DNA from: JALQUL01 sp964556425
GTDB taxonomy: Bacteria > Pseudomonadota > Gammaproteobacteria > Burkholderiales > Burkholderiaceae_C
Length of the DNA stretch: 57,876 nt
Assembly: GCA_964556425.1 (NCBI GenBank)
Contig: CAZKWC010000013.1
Span: 1-57,876, forward strand
Direction: 5' to 3'
Shown here: positions 1 to 8,648 of the stretch, one piece after another
Numbering within the stretch: the first letter of the stretch is position 1
How the letters are laid out: each line of letters starts with the position of its first letter
The notes under the pieces: model-generated
Told to the model about the DNA's origin: nothing
The model's input: the letters and a program-made list of their open reading frames with translations, nothing else
The model's database searches: none
Position numbers and translations under genes: made by a program

Positions 1-893
1 TCTTTTGGATTTTGTGCCATAAATTGACGAATCGCACCAGTAGAGGCCATACGTAAGTCGGTGTCGATGTTGATTTTACGAACGCCGTGTTTAATGCCTT
101 CAACAATTTCAGCCACTGGCACACCATAGGTTTCACCCATAGTACCGCCATTTTGGTTGATAATTTCTAACCATTCTTGTGGTACAGAAGATGAACCGTG
201 CATGACCAAATGGACGTTTGGAATACGGGCATGAATTTCTTTTACACGGTCAATACGTAATACTTGACCTGTAGGTTTTTTGCTAAATTTATAAGCGCCG
301 TGTGAGGTACCAATCGCAATGGCTAAGGCATCAACATGGGTTTTAGCCACAAAGTCAGCCGCCTCAGCTGGGTCGGTTAATAATTGGCTGTGATCTAACA
401 CGCCTTCCGCACCAACACCATCTTCTTCGCCAGCCATACCGGTTTCAAGTGAACCTAAGCAGCCTAATTCGCCTTCGACTGACACACCGACTGCGTGAGC
501 CATTTCAACTACGCGACGTGTTGTTTCTACATTGTATTCATAGCTAGATGGAGTTTTACCGTCTTCACGTAAAGAGCCGTCCATCATGACAGAGCTAAAG
601 CCAGACTGAATAGAACGGAAGCACACTCCTGGTGTAGTGCCATGATCTTGATGCATACACACTGGAATATGTGGATACATTTCGATGGCAGCCACAATTA
701 AATGACGCAAAAATGGTTCACCTGCATAGGTGCGAGCGCCAGCAGAAGCCTGCAAAATAACAGGTGAGTTAGTGGCATTAGCCGCTTCCATAATGGCGCG
801 AACTTGCTCCATATTATTGACGTTGAAAGCTGGCAAACCATAACCATTTTCAGCAGCATGATCGAGTAATTGACGCATTGAAATTAATGCCAT
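1..893 (-). CDS. fbaA: Class II fructose-1,6-bisphosphate aldolase, Calvin-cycle subtype (3' end cut by window edge)
   Basis: Zinc-dependent aldolase joining glyceraldehyde-3-phosphate and dihydroxyacetone phosphate in glycolysis, gluconeogenesis or the Calvin cycle. About 297 residues are visible and the family is usually near 350, so the last part lies off the left edge. Seen: the metal-binding MHQDHG motif, a GELGCLGSLETG segment and the late KINIDTDLRMA phosphate-binding segment. The start is the ATG at 891-893, preceded on the minus strand by a good GGAG ribosome site. It follows pgk after a terminator-like hairpin at 964-1002, so it may be transcribed partly on its own. The subtype call is by resemblance to CbbA-type aldolases. 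Confidence 0.95.
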   Translation of the reverse strand, partial: MALISMRQLLDHAAENGYGLPAFNVNNMEQVRAIMEAANATNSPVILQASAGARTYAGEPFLRHLIVAAIEMYPHIPVCMHQDHGTTPGVCFRSIQSGFSSVMMDGSLREDGKTPSSYEYNVETTRRVVEMAHAVGVSVEGELGCLGSLETGMAGEEDGVGAEGVLDHSQLLTDPAEAADFVAKTHVDALAIAIGTSHGAYKFSKKPTGQVLRIDRVKEIHARIPNVHLVMHGSSSVPQEWLEIINQNGGTMGETYGVPVAEIVEGIKHGVRKINIDTDLRMASTGAIRQFMAQNPK

Positions 894-963
894 GATGATT
901 TCTCCAAAGTTAAAATTCATTGAACCAAAAAGTTTGGTAACTCGTTGGTAACTTTTTTTCTTG

Positions 964-1002
964 ATAAAAAAAGCCGCAATTAGCGTTGGGCTGATTGCGA
1001 CT
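964..1002 (-). terminator. Rho-independent terminator between pgk and fbaA
   Basis: A 13-bp stem (arms 972-984 and 990-1002, two G-U pairs) with a 5-nt loop is followed on the minus strand by a run of T residues (965-971). It lies after the pgk stop and 70 bases before the fbaA start, so it probably ends or attenuates the tkt-gap-pgk message. Confidence 0.7.
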
Positions 1003-1018
1003 TTTAATCAATTAAGTT

Positions 1019-2194
1019 TTAAGCCCGTGAGCCTAAAACTTCAAATGCTGGAAGGGTTTTACCTTCTAGAACTTCTAGGAATGCGCCTCCACCAGTTGAG
1101 ATGTAATCAACGTCGGATTCAATACCGTATTTGGCAATTGCAGCCAAGGTATCACCACCACCAGCCAAGCTAAATGCAGGGCTTTGTGCAATGGCATGGG
1201 CAATGGTTTTAGTACCGTTTTCAAAGGCAGCAAACTCAAATACACCGACAGGGCCATTCCAAACAATGGTGCCTGCTTTTTTAAGTTGCTCGGCTAACTG
1301 AGCCGCAGTCACAGGACCAATATCTAAAATCAAGTCGTCGTCTTGTACATCGGTGGCAGCCTTCACTGTAGCTACTGCATCAGCAGCAAAAGTTTTAGCA
1401 CAGACTACATCGACAGGAATAGGTACAGATGCACCACGAGCTGTCATGGCAGCCATTACCGCTTTAGCAGCATCGAGTAAATCGGGCTCGGCTAAGCTTT
1501 TACCAATTTTTAAACCTGCCGCCAACATAAATGTGTTAGCAATACCACCACCGACAATCAATTGATCGACATTTTTAGCCAATGCTTCAAGAATGGTGAG
1601 TTTGGTAGAAACTTTAGAACCTGCCACAATCGCCACTAAGGGGCGTTTTGGTTGGTTTAAAGCTTTAGCAATGGCATCCATTTCGGCAGCTAATAAAGGA
1701 CCTGCACAAGCCACAGGGGCGTATTGTGCAATACCATAGGTAGAAGCCTCTGCACGGTGTGCGGTACCAAAAGCATCATGCACAAACACATCACATAAAG
1801 CCGCCATTTTTTTGGCGAGTTCAGGATCGTTTTTCTTTTCGCCTTTGTTCACACGGCAGTTTTCAAGCATGACCAATTGACCAGGTTGAATGCTGACTCC
1901 ATTGACCCAATCAGCAATAACTGGTATTTCACGACCCATGAGCTCACCCATGCGTTTTGCAACAGGGGCTAATGAGTCTTCTGGTTTGAATGCGCCTTCT
2001 GTGGGGCGACCCAAATGAGAGGTAACCATTACAGCAGCACCGGCTTTTAAAGCTTGTTCAATGCAGGGAATAGAGGCACGAATACGAGTGTCTTCGGTGA
2101 TGTTGCCGGCATCGTCTTGCGGAACATTCAGGTCAGCGCGAATAAATACGCGCTTTCCTGAGAGGTCCTGATCAAGCATACGCTTAAATTTCAT
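1019..2194 (-). CDS. pgk: Phosphoglycerate kinase
   Basis: Converts 1,3-bisphosphoglycerate and ADP to 3-phosphoglycerate and ATP in the cytosol, reversibly. It has 391 residues, the family's usual size. Seen: N-terminal RVFIRADLNVP substrate-binding segment (about residues 15-25), the HDAFGTAHR motif, and the C-terminal nucleotide-loop GGGDTLAA. The open frame runs upstream to 2242, but the ATG at 2192-2194 fits the family's N-terminus and has an AAAGG site, so it is preferred. The gene starts 14 bases after the gap stop, which indicates co-transcription. In many Burkholderiales pyruvate kinase follows pgk; here the aldolase does. Confidence 0.97.
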   Translation of the reverse strand: MKFKRMLDQDLSGKRVFIRADLNVPQDDAGNITEDTRIRASIPCIEQALKAGAAVMVTSHLGRPTEGAFKPEDSLAPVAKRMGELMGREIPVIADWVNGVSIQPGQLVMLENCRVNKGEKKNDPELAKKMAALCDVFVHDAFGTAHRAEASTYGIAQYAPVACAGPLLAAEMDAIAKALNQPKRPLVAIVAGSKVSTKLTILEALAKNVDQLIVGGGIANTFMLAAGLKIGKSLAEPDLLDAAKAVMAAMTARGASVPIPVDVVCAKTFAADAVATVKAATDVQDDDLILDIGPVTAAQLAEQLKKAGTIVWNGPVGVFEFAAFENGTKTIAHAIAQSPAFSLAGGGDTLAAIAKYGIESDVDYISTGGGAFLEVLEGKTLPAFEVLGSRA

Positions 2195-2208
2195 GACCAG
2201 ACCTTTAA

Positions 2209-3207
2209 TTATTGAGCAATTACACGAACCATCTCGAGGCACTTGTTAGAGTAACCCCATTCGTTGTCATACCAAGATACCACTTTAACAAAGGTTTTAT
2301 CAAGGGCGATACCTGCTTCTGCATCGAATACGCTGGTGCATGATTCACCACGGAAATCGGTGGCAACTACTTTATCTTCGGTGTAACCTAAAACGCCTTT
2401 TAATGCGCCTTGTGACTGAGCTTTCATTTCAGCACAGATTTCTTCGTAAGAAGCTTCTGAGTTGAGTTCAACGGTTAAGTCCACTACGGACACATCGGAG
2501 GTAGGTACGCGGAATGACATACCAGTTAATTTTTTGTTGAGTTCAGGAATTACCACACCTACCGCTTTAGCCGCACCAGTGCTAGATGGAATGATATTTT
2601 CTAAAATACCACGGCCACCGCGCCAGTCTTTGTTAGATGGGCCATCTACTGTTTTTTGTGTAGCAGTTGCAGCATGAACAGTTGTCATGAGACCACGTTT
2701 AATACCCCATTTGTCATTTAATACTTTAGCCACTGGTGCCAAGCAGTTAGTGGTGCAAGAGGCATTAGAAATAATGGCTTGACCTGCATAGGTAGCATGG
2801 TTAACACCATACACAAACATTGGAGTGTCGTCTTTGCTTGGAGCAGACATAATGACTTTTTTAGCGCCAGCAGCAAGATGTTTATCTGCGGTGTCTTTAG
2901 TCAAGAATAAACCAGTGGCCTCTAAAACTACATCAGCGCCGATTTCATTCCACTTAAGAGCAGAAGGATCACGCTCTGCAGTTAAACGAATTTTTTTGCC
3001 GTTCACAATTAAAGTATTGCCTTCAACAGCGATGTCACCTTTAAAGCGACCATGTACTGAATCATATTTGAGCATATAAGCTAAATAATCTGGTTCTAAC
3101 AAATCGTTAATACCCACGATTTCGATATCAGAGAAGTTTTCTACTGCAGCACGAAACACCATACGGCCAATACGACCAAAACCATTGATACCTAACTTAA
3201 TTGTCAT
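2209..3207 (-). CDS. gap: Type I glyceraldehyde-3-phosphate dehydrogenase
   Basis: NAD(P)-dependent oxidation and phosphorylation of glyceraldehyde-3-phosphate to 1,3-bisphosphoglycerate. It has 332 residues, the full usual length. Seen: the dinucleotide-binding INGFGRIGR at residues 7-15, the catalytic ASCTTNC with Cys151, and the C-terminal WYDNEWGYS motif. The start has a strong GGAGAAAT ribosome site. It lies between tkt (107 bases upstream) and pgk (14 bases downstream), in the same order as CbbT-G-K-A of autotrophic relatives. Cofactor preference cannot be read safely from the sequence. Confidence 0.98.
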   Translation of the reverse strand: MTIKLGINGFGRIGRMVFRAAVENFSDIEIVGINDLLEPDYLAYMLKYDSVHGRFKGDIAVEGNTLIVNGKKIRLTAERDPSALKWNEIGADVVLEATGLFLTKDTADKHLAAGAKKVIMSAPSKDDTPMFVYGVNHATYAGQAIISNASCTTNCLAPVAKVLNDKWGIKRGLMTTVHAATATQKTVDGPSNKDWRGGRGILENIIPSSTGAAKAVGVVIPELNKKLTGMSFRVPTSDVSVVDLTVELNSEASYEEICAEMKAQSQGALKGVLGYTEDKVVATDFRGESCTSVFDAEAGIALDKTFVKVVSWYDNEWGYSNKCLEMVRVIAQ

Positions 3208-3314
3208 TTGATTTCTCCAAAATAAAAAATTAAAAATCTATTCGAAATGATGCCCGATTTGCCTGTTCGCTTGCTGACATAAGCCTAGCACTTGCTGGCA
3301 ATCGGGAGTCAAAA

Positions 3315-5387
3315 TTAACGAGTTGCCAATACTTTTTGCACAGTTTGAGCGACGTTTTCGGTGGTAAAACCAAAATGCTCGAATAAAACAGGTGCAGGTG
3401 CAGATTCGCCGAAAGTACTAATACCCACTACAGCAGCACAAGCATATTTCCACCAGAAATCTGGCGATCCCATTTCAACCGCAATACGTGGTAAGTTGGC
3501 CGGTAAAACGCTGAGTTTATATTCCACTGATTGTTGATCAAAAGTGGTGGTGCTTGGCATTGAAACCACACGTACTGCAATTTTGCGCTCGGCTAACAAC
3601 TGCTGTGCTTTTACCGCTAATTGAACTTCAGAACCAGTGGCAATAATCACGGCTTGTGGCTTTTTGTTCATGCCAACATCGAGTGGATCGGACAATACAT
3701 AAGCACCTTTGCTGATGTCGGCCAATTCGGTTTTTTTGGCATAAGTTAAGTTTTGACGGCTTAACAAAAGTGCAGTTGGTTTATTGTGATTACGTAATGC
3801 CGCAATCCAAGCCACTGTGGTTTCTGTGGTGTCAGCAGGACGCCATACATCTAGGTTAGGAATGAGGCGCAAACTAGCCGCATGCTCGATGGATTGATGG
3901 GTTGGGCCATCTTCACCAAGACCAATACTATCGTGGGTAAATACATGCACCACACGAATTTTCATGAGGGCAGCCATACGAATCGCATTGCGTGAATAAT
4001 CACTAAAGGTTAAGAATGTACCGCCGTAAGGAATGTAACCACCGTGCAAAGCCACACCATTCATGATGGCAGCCATACCAAACTCACGAACACCATAATT
4101 AATATGACGACCGCCTACACCGGCTTCATTTTTAACCACTTCGCCAGCTTCGGTAAAGCGTAAATTAGGGGTGCTAGAGGTATTGGTTAAATTAGAGCCG
4201 GTTAAATCGGCACTACCGCCTAATAACTCTGGCAAAGCAGCAGTAAAGGCTTCAAGCGCTAATTGTGATGCTTTACGTGATGCAACGGTTTCTGCTTTGG
4301 TGTGAGCTGCTACCACATTGTCAAAAGCGGTTTGTTCAAAATCAGCAGGTAATTGACCGTTCATACGACGAGTAAACTCGGTTGCTAATTCTGGGAATTC
4401 TTCGGTGTATGCCGCAAAGGTTTGATTCCATGCGTCTTGAGCAACTTGACCCCTGGCTTTTGCATCCCATGCTAAATACACATCTTCAGGAATAACAAAA
4501 GGTTCGGCTGACCAACCCAAGGTTTCGCGCATTAAAGCGATTTCAGTAGCACCTAATGGCTCGCCATGTGCCTTAGAGGTATTGGCACGATTAGGACTGC
4601 CTTTACCAATATGGGTTTTACAAATAATAAGCGTTGGTTTAGTTGCACTTTGTTTGGCTTTTTCAATGGCAGCTGATACGGCATCAATGTTGTGACCGTC
4701 AACTTCGGAGCCGGCTGCGCCAATGACGTTCCAGCCATATGCTTCAAAACGTTGAGCGGTGTTATCAATAAACCAAGGCGCTACTTGGCCGTCAATAGAA
4801 ATGCCGTTGTCATCGTACAAGGCAATTAATTTATTAAGTTTCCAAGCACCCGCTAAAGCAGCTGCTTCATGGCTAATACCTTCCATTAAACAACCGTCAC
4901 CCATAAATACATAGGTATTGTGGTCAACAATATTGTGACCTGAACGATTAAATTCACTGGCTAATAATTTTTCAGCAAGGGCAAAACCTACTGCGTTGGT
5001 AATACCTTGACCTAATGGACCAGTAGTGGTCTCAACACCTGGGGTAATACCAAACTCGGGATGACCTGCTGTTTTGCTGTGCAATTGACGGAAGTTTTTG
5101 ATTTCTTGCATAGGCAGGTCGTAACCTGTGAGATGCAATAAACCGTAAATTAACATAGAGCCGTGGCCGTTAGATAAAACAAAACGATCGCGGTTGGCCC
5201 ATTTTGGATCTTGCGGATTGTGACTTAAATGTCCATTCCAAAGCGCAACTGCCATTTCAGACATGCCCATGGGGGCTCCTGGGTGGCCAGAGTTAGCTTG
5301 CTGAACCGCATCTGCGGCCAAAACACGAAGGGCGTTTGCCATGGTGGATTCCGTGGCGGGAGATAACACTTGTTCTGTAGAGGTCAT
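3315..5387 (-). CDS. tkt: Transketolase
   Basis: Thiamine-diphosphate enzyme that moves two-carbon units between sugar phosphates in the non-oxidative pentose phosphate or Calvin pathway. It has 690 residues from the chosen start. Seen: NSGHPGAPMG with His35, the cofactor-binding GDG at 163-165, and the central GEDGPTHQSIEH segment. The frame stays open to 5438. The ATG at 5385-5387 fits the family's N-terminus, but no clear ribosome site precedes it; instead a near-perfect hairpin (5396-5421) lies just upstream. An ATG at 5340-5342 is also possible. It heads the tkt-gap-pgk unit, downstream of rpe. Confidence 0.96.
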   Translation of the reverse strand: MTSTEQVLSPATESTMANALRVLAADAVQQANSGHPGAPMGMSEMAVALWNGHLSHNPQDPKWANRDRFVLSNGHGSMLIYGLLHLTGYDLPMQEIKNFRQLHSKTAGHPEFGITPGVETTTGPLGQGITNAVGFALAEKLLASEFNRSGHNIVDHNTYVFMGDGCLMEGISHEAAALAGAWKLNKLIALYDDNGISIDGQVAPWFIDNTAQRFEAYGWNVIGAAGSEVDGHNIDAVSAAIEKAKQSATKPTLIICKTHIGKGSPNRANTSKAHGEPLGATEIALMRETLGWSAEPFVIPEDVYLAWDAKARGQVAQDAWNQTFAAYTEEFPELATEFTRRMNGQLPADFEQTAFDNVVAAHTKAETVASRKASQLALEAFTAALPELLGGSADLTGSNLTNTSSTPNLRFTEAGEVVKNEAGVGGRHINYGVREFGMAAIMNGVALHGGYIPYGGTFLTFSDYSRNAIRMAALMKIRVVHVFTHDSIGLGEDGPTHQSIEHAASLRLIPNLDVWRPADTTETTVAWIAALRNHNKPTALLLSRQNLTYAKKTELADISKGAYVLSDPLDVGMNKKPQAVIIATGSEVQLAVKAQQLLAERKIAVRVVSMPSTTTFDQQSVEYKLSVLPANLPRIAVEMGSPDFWWKYACAAVVGISTFGESAPAPVLFEHFGFTTENVAQTVQKVLATR

Positions 5388-5395
5388 GGGGTGTG

Positions 5396-5421
5396 CAAAA
5401 TATGGGAAAACCCGTATTTTG
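5396..5421 (-). promoter_or_regulatory. Inverted repeat or hairpin directly upstream of the tkt start
   Basis: Arms of 11 bases (5396-5406 and 5411-5421), differing at one position that can pair as G-U, flank a four-base spacer. The structure begins 8 bases before the chosen tkt ATG, where a ribosome site would lie. It could be a protein operator or an RNA hairpin limiting tkt translation. The function is inferred from position only. Confidence 0.45.
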
Positions 5422-5583
5422 CCACTTTGCGAGGCCATCTGGCTTACATTGAGTCATTTCAGGCTCAAAATTAGGCTAAAAAATTGAATTTAATTTTTTA
5501 CAACAGCTCAAACCGAAACAAAATATCAATTCACTTCATTTTAGTGAAGGCGATGGCTTTTAAAAACTAAAAGGTTGATTAAT

Positions 5584-5614
5584 CAAAATGGCTCATTCAA
5601 GTTGAGCCATTTTG
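5584..5614 (-). terminator. Terminator-like hairpin after rpe
   Basis: A perfect 12-bp inverted repeat (5584-5595 and 5603-5614) with a 7-nt loop lies just downstream of the rpe stop. The stem ends in A/T pairs and the flank is A/T-rich but has no long T tract, so termination may be partial. It separates rpe from the tkt promoter region. Confidence 0.6.
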
Positions 5615-5640
5615 CTTATTTGATTGGCAGCGCCTCAGTA

Positions 5641-6336
5641 TTAAATAGTAGCTGCTTTGGTTTTAAGTTGGCTAATAATGCCGCTATATCCACCATCAGC
5701 ATCTGGAGCACCAAAAACCGCACTACCTGCTACTACTGTGTCGGCTCCTGCTTGCACAATTTCAGCAATATTAGACAAGTTGGCACCGCCATCAACTTCT
5801 AGCCAGATATCTTGGCCACCCGCTTGTTTGTGTGCATCAATTAATTGCCTGACCGCTTTTAATTTAGCTAAGGTGCTAGGAATAAACTTTTGGCCACCAA
5901 AACCAGGATTCACACTCATTAATAAAATCATGTCGAGTTTATCCATGACGTATTCAAGGCATGACAAAGGTGTAGCGGGGTTGAGTACCAAGCCGGCTTT
6001 ACAACCATGCTCACGAATTAAGGACAAACTACGGTCGATATGGGCAGACGCTTCTGGATGAAAAGTAATAAAGTTAGCTCCAGCTTTGGCAAACATTGGA
6101 ATAATAGCGTCCACTGGCTCTACCATTAAATGCACATCAATTGGAATTTGTACATGCGGACGAATGGCTTGGCATACCATAGGGCCAATGGTTAAATTGG
6201 GCACATAGTGGTTGTCCATAACGTCAAAATGCACTAGGTCTGCACCTGCTTTTTCAAGGGCACGAACTTCTTCGCCTAAACGAGCAAAATCAGCCGATAA
6301 AATAGAAGGAGCAATACGAACAGAGGATGAGCTCAT
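5641..6336 (-). CDS. rpe: Ribulose-phosphate 3-epimerase
   Basis: Interconverts ribulose-5-phosphate and xylulose-5-phosphate, supplying transketolase next door. It has 231 residues, a normal length. Seen: the barrel-start APSILSADFARL, the metal-binding HFDVMD (His36, Asp38), DVHLMV with His69, MSVNPGFGGQ, and the late EVDGG motif. The start is the first ATG, but the leader is A/T-rich with no clear ribosome site. It shares the strand with tkt but is separated by a hairpin and about 250 bases, so it is probably a separate transcript. It may be read through from the exporter gene upstream. Confidence 0.97.
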   Translation of the reverse strand: MSSSSVRIAPSILSADFARLGEEVRALEKAGADLVHFDVMDNHYVPNLTIGPMVCQAIRPHVQIPIDVHLMVEPVDAIIPMFAKAGANFITFHPEASAHIDRSLSLIREHGCKAGLVLNPATPLSCLEYVMDKLDMILLMSVNPGFGGQKFIPSTLAKLKAVRQLIDAHKQAGGQDIWLEVDGGANLSNIAEIVQAGADTVVAGSAVFGAPDADGGYSGIISQLKTKAATI

Positions 6337-6429
6337 AATAATAAATAAATAAAATGGTGAAATAAAAATAAAAGTAATCGGTTTATCTTCTAGGGTTCAA
6401 AACCAAAAATGTAAAAAGCGAGTTACTTG

Positions 6430-7053
6430 TTAGCCCAACATCAACCAAATGCCAACTCCCACCATTAGGGTGCCAGCAATTCGATTTAATAATTTGACAT
6501 TTTGCTGATTCAATAATAAGTGACGAAGCATTTGACCACCGCTGGCATAAAGCATGAGGCATAAAAACTCTATACTTAAAATAATGGAAAGCAAAGTGAT
6601 AAGTTGAGGCGCCATTGGCTGGCTCGCATTTAAAAATGGTGGTAATAATGAAACAAAAAAGGCCCAACCTTTAGGATTTGCTACTGCGGTAAAAAAACCT
6701 TTTAAAGCGAGATCTAATGGCTTACTTGAAACGGGCAAGACACTATTTTGATCTGGAATAGCCAAGCTACCTTTCGATTGCCACATTTGAAAACCAATCC
6801 AAATTAGATATAAGCCCCCTATTATTTTAAGCGCTATAAAAACTTGTGGAAAGCGCAACATAATAGTGGCCACTCCCAAACCAGCACTTGCTCCCACCAA
6901 ACCCACACCAATTAACTCGCCCCACATCATATGCAGGCTTTTTTTAACACCAATTGACATTCCTAAGGTCAGCGCTAAAGTCATGCACAGGCCTGGGGTA
7001 ACCGAGACAAAGAAAAAAGTGGGTAAAAAGATAGCAAGTGTAGCGAATGACAT
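6430..7053 (-). CDS. LysE/RhtB-family amino-acid exporter
   Basis: Predicted inner-membrane exporter of amino acids or derivatives; the substrate cannot be told from sequence. It has 207 residues, typical for the family, with about six hydrophobic segments. Seen: the family's N-terminal TPGLCMTLALTLGMSIG segment (about residues 19-35) and a GGLYLIWIGFQMW segment after the third helix. It lies 93 bases upstream of rpe on the same strand without functional connection. No adjacent ArgP-type regulator is present; the TetR gene diverges 417 bases away. Confidence 0.85.
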   Translation of the reverse strand: MSFATLAIFLPTFFFVSVTPGLCMTLALTLGMSIGVKKSLHMMWGELIGVGLVGASAGLGVATIMLRFPQVFIALKIIGGLYLIWIGFQMWQSKGSLAIPDQNSVLPVSSKPLDLALKGFFTAVANPKGWAFFVSLLPPFLNASQPMAPQLITLLSIILSIEFLCLMLYASGGQMLRHLLLNQQNVKLLNRIAGTLMVGVGIWLMLG

Positions 7054-7470
7054 AGAATTAAGAATCAGTTAATAAATAGAGTTTAATGTAGTTATTGAAG
7101 GGCTGTGCAACAGTTGCGACAAGTGCTTCTATTACTTTTTGGCTTGAACCATCATATGAATTTTGAAAACCGACATCATTATTATGATTAACTGTAGGCC
7201 TCAACTTCTATACTAAGCCTGTCGCAAACTCAAGACATGCAAGCATGTAGCCAAACAAGATGGGCTGCTAGGCGGAATTTAAAATCATCTAAGCCCTGCT
7301 ATGAATGCACTCACGAGTTTTAAAACAGGTTCATTTAACATCATAAGGCATGATTTTTTATCATTATAAATAGACTAAGTTCTTTGTCTCAATCAAAATA
7401 AAATATTTGAAGGTGCTCAATCGGTATTGATTGCGCCCTCTGCACGACTGCACAAGCTTACAATAACAAT
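7054..7470. other. Intergenic region between divergent lysE-type and tetR-type genes
   Basis: This 417-base stretch contains no supportable gene. It must hold the promoters of both divergent genes. The one local symmetry I can point to is at 7419-7434, CAATC and GATTG around a six-base spacer, 37 bases before the TetR start and placed like a self-repression operator. That reading is tentative. Confidence 0.4.
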
Positions 7471-8115
7471 ATGCAAACTCAAACCTCATCTACGGCTGTG
7501 CCAAGCCCCACCAAAAAAAGCTTCAAAGCCAAAATGCTAGAGGCAAGAGAAGATGCGATTATTCAATCAGTTAATCGCCTTTTATCCGAAAAAGGCTTTG
7601 ATGCTATGACGGTTGATGAGGTCGCCAATGAAGTGGGCATTGCCAAAGCTAGCCTTTATAAACATTTTGCCAGCAAAGAAGATTTAGCCTGTGCAGCCAT
7701 GGTAAAGGTCATGCAAAAAGCACAAATTTTTGTGCGTGACTGCCAAGCTCAGTCAATTGCCCCATTAGATAAAATAAAACAAGTCGCTAGATGGACTATG
7801 GCCTTACAACTTCAAGGTCAAATGCCTTCTTTGCCAAGCCAAAACTCTAGCCTTAGAGCCACCTTGATGGCAAGCAAAGATTATATGGATGGCTTAATGG
7901 AAATAACCGATGTATTGGGGGCGTGGATTGAGTCCGCTCAAAATGACGGCTTTCTTAATGCTGAGTTGCCACCTATTGCTGTTTTATACACTTTGTTTGC
8001 TAGAGCCTGTGACCCTGTTCTAGAGTTTTTGCAAATGTCTGAACTTTATTCTGATGAACAAATTTTAGATATGGTGATGAGTAGTTGTTTTAATGGTTTA
8101 GCTATTAAAAAATAA
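7471..8115 (+). CDS. TetR-family transcriptional regulator
   Basis: DNA-binding regulator of 214 residues. The N-terminal helix-turn-helix lies at about residues 46-67 (TVDEVANEVGIAKASLYKHF), with the usual FASKEDL following it; the C-terminal helical domain would bind an unknown ligand. Its first 20 residues are polar and basic, an extension before the domain. It converges on the stress-protein gene with a shared hairpin between them and diverges from the LysE-type exporter, which is a possible but unproven target. Confidence 0.88.
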   Translation: MQTQTSSTAVPSPTKKSFKAKMLEAREDAIIQSVNRLLSEKGFDAMTVDEVANEVGIAKASLYKHFASKEDLACAAMVKVMQKAQIFVRDCQAQSIAPLDKIKQVARWTMALQLQGQMPSLPSQNSSLRATLMASKDYMDGLMEITDVLGAWIESAQNDGFLNAELPPIAVLYTLFARACDPVLEFLQMSELYSDEQILDMVMSSCFNGLAIKK

Positions 8116-8141
8116 AAAGCAAACCTTAAGATTTGCTTTTT
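8114..8141. terminator. Bidirectional terminator between tetR-type and usp genes
   Basis: Perfect 10-bp arms (8114-8123 and 8132-8141) with an 8-nt loop have A tracts on one side and T tracts on the other, so the hairpin can end transcription from both converging genes. It starts at the TetR stop codon. Confidence 0.85.
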
Positions 8142-8161
8142 AATATTATTCAACCAGCTAT

Positions 8162-8584
8162 TTACCTGACAATTAAAACGGGTACAGAACAAGTGCCCAG
8201 TACTTGATTGACTACCGAGCCCATCACCATATTGACAATATTGCCGTGACCGTGCGACCCCATTACCACTAAATCAAATTTACCGGCTGTCGCAAATTTG
8301 GCAATGGTTTCACCAACAGGCCCTACTTTGGTCACAAATTTAGCTTCTAGCGCATGATTATTTAAAAACTGCTTAATTGGTTTGAGTATTTTGTCAGCGT
8401 CTTCTTGATAATAACTCTCTAGGGTTTCTTTACCAACGGCCTTTTTAACGCGTGGCGGCACAGGCGGGTGCACCGTGACTACCGTAATATCTTGATTAAG
8501 CGACAACAACTCTTCATGAGTTGCCAAATAGGCCAACATTTTTTTGGTGAAATCGCTGCCATCTACGGCTAATAAAATTTTCAT
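8162..8584 (-). CDS. Universal stress protein, UspA family
   Basis: Small cytosolic protein of 140 residues, usually dimeric and induced by starvation or stress. Seen: N-terminal ILLAVDGS with Asp8, and the ATP-binding G-2x-G-9x-G-S motif at residues 109-123 (GSHG ... GSV). This places it with the nucleotide-binding Usp class. The start has an AAGGACT ribosome site. It sits alone, converging on the TetR gene, 64 bases below the LysR stop on the same strand. The exact role is unknown. Confidence 0.93.
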   Translation of the reverse strand: MKILLAVDGSDFTKKMLAYLATHEELLSLNQDITVVTVHPPVPPRVKKAVGKETLESYYQEDADKILKPIKQFLNNHALEAKFVTKVGPVGETIAKFATAGKFDLVVMGSHGHGNIVNMVMGSVVNQVLGTCSVPVLIVR

Positions 8585-8648
8585 GCGGAGTCCTTTTAAC
8601 CTTTATATGTGAAAAATTTACTCTAACATATTTTTTTGCTTGTATGGA

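Noticed and set aside
7419..7434. Firm call of a TetR operator
   Set aside because: The symmetry is only five bases per side; it is noted in the intergenic entry but not called as a site.
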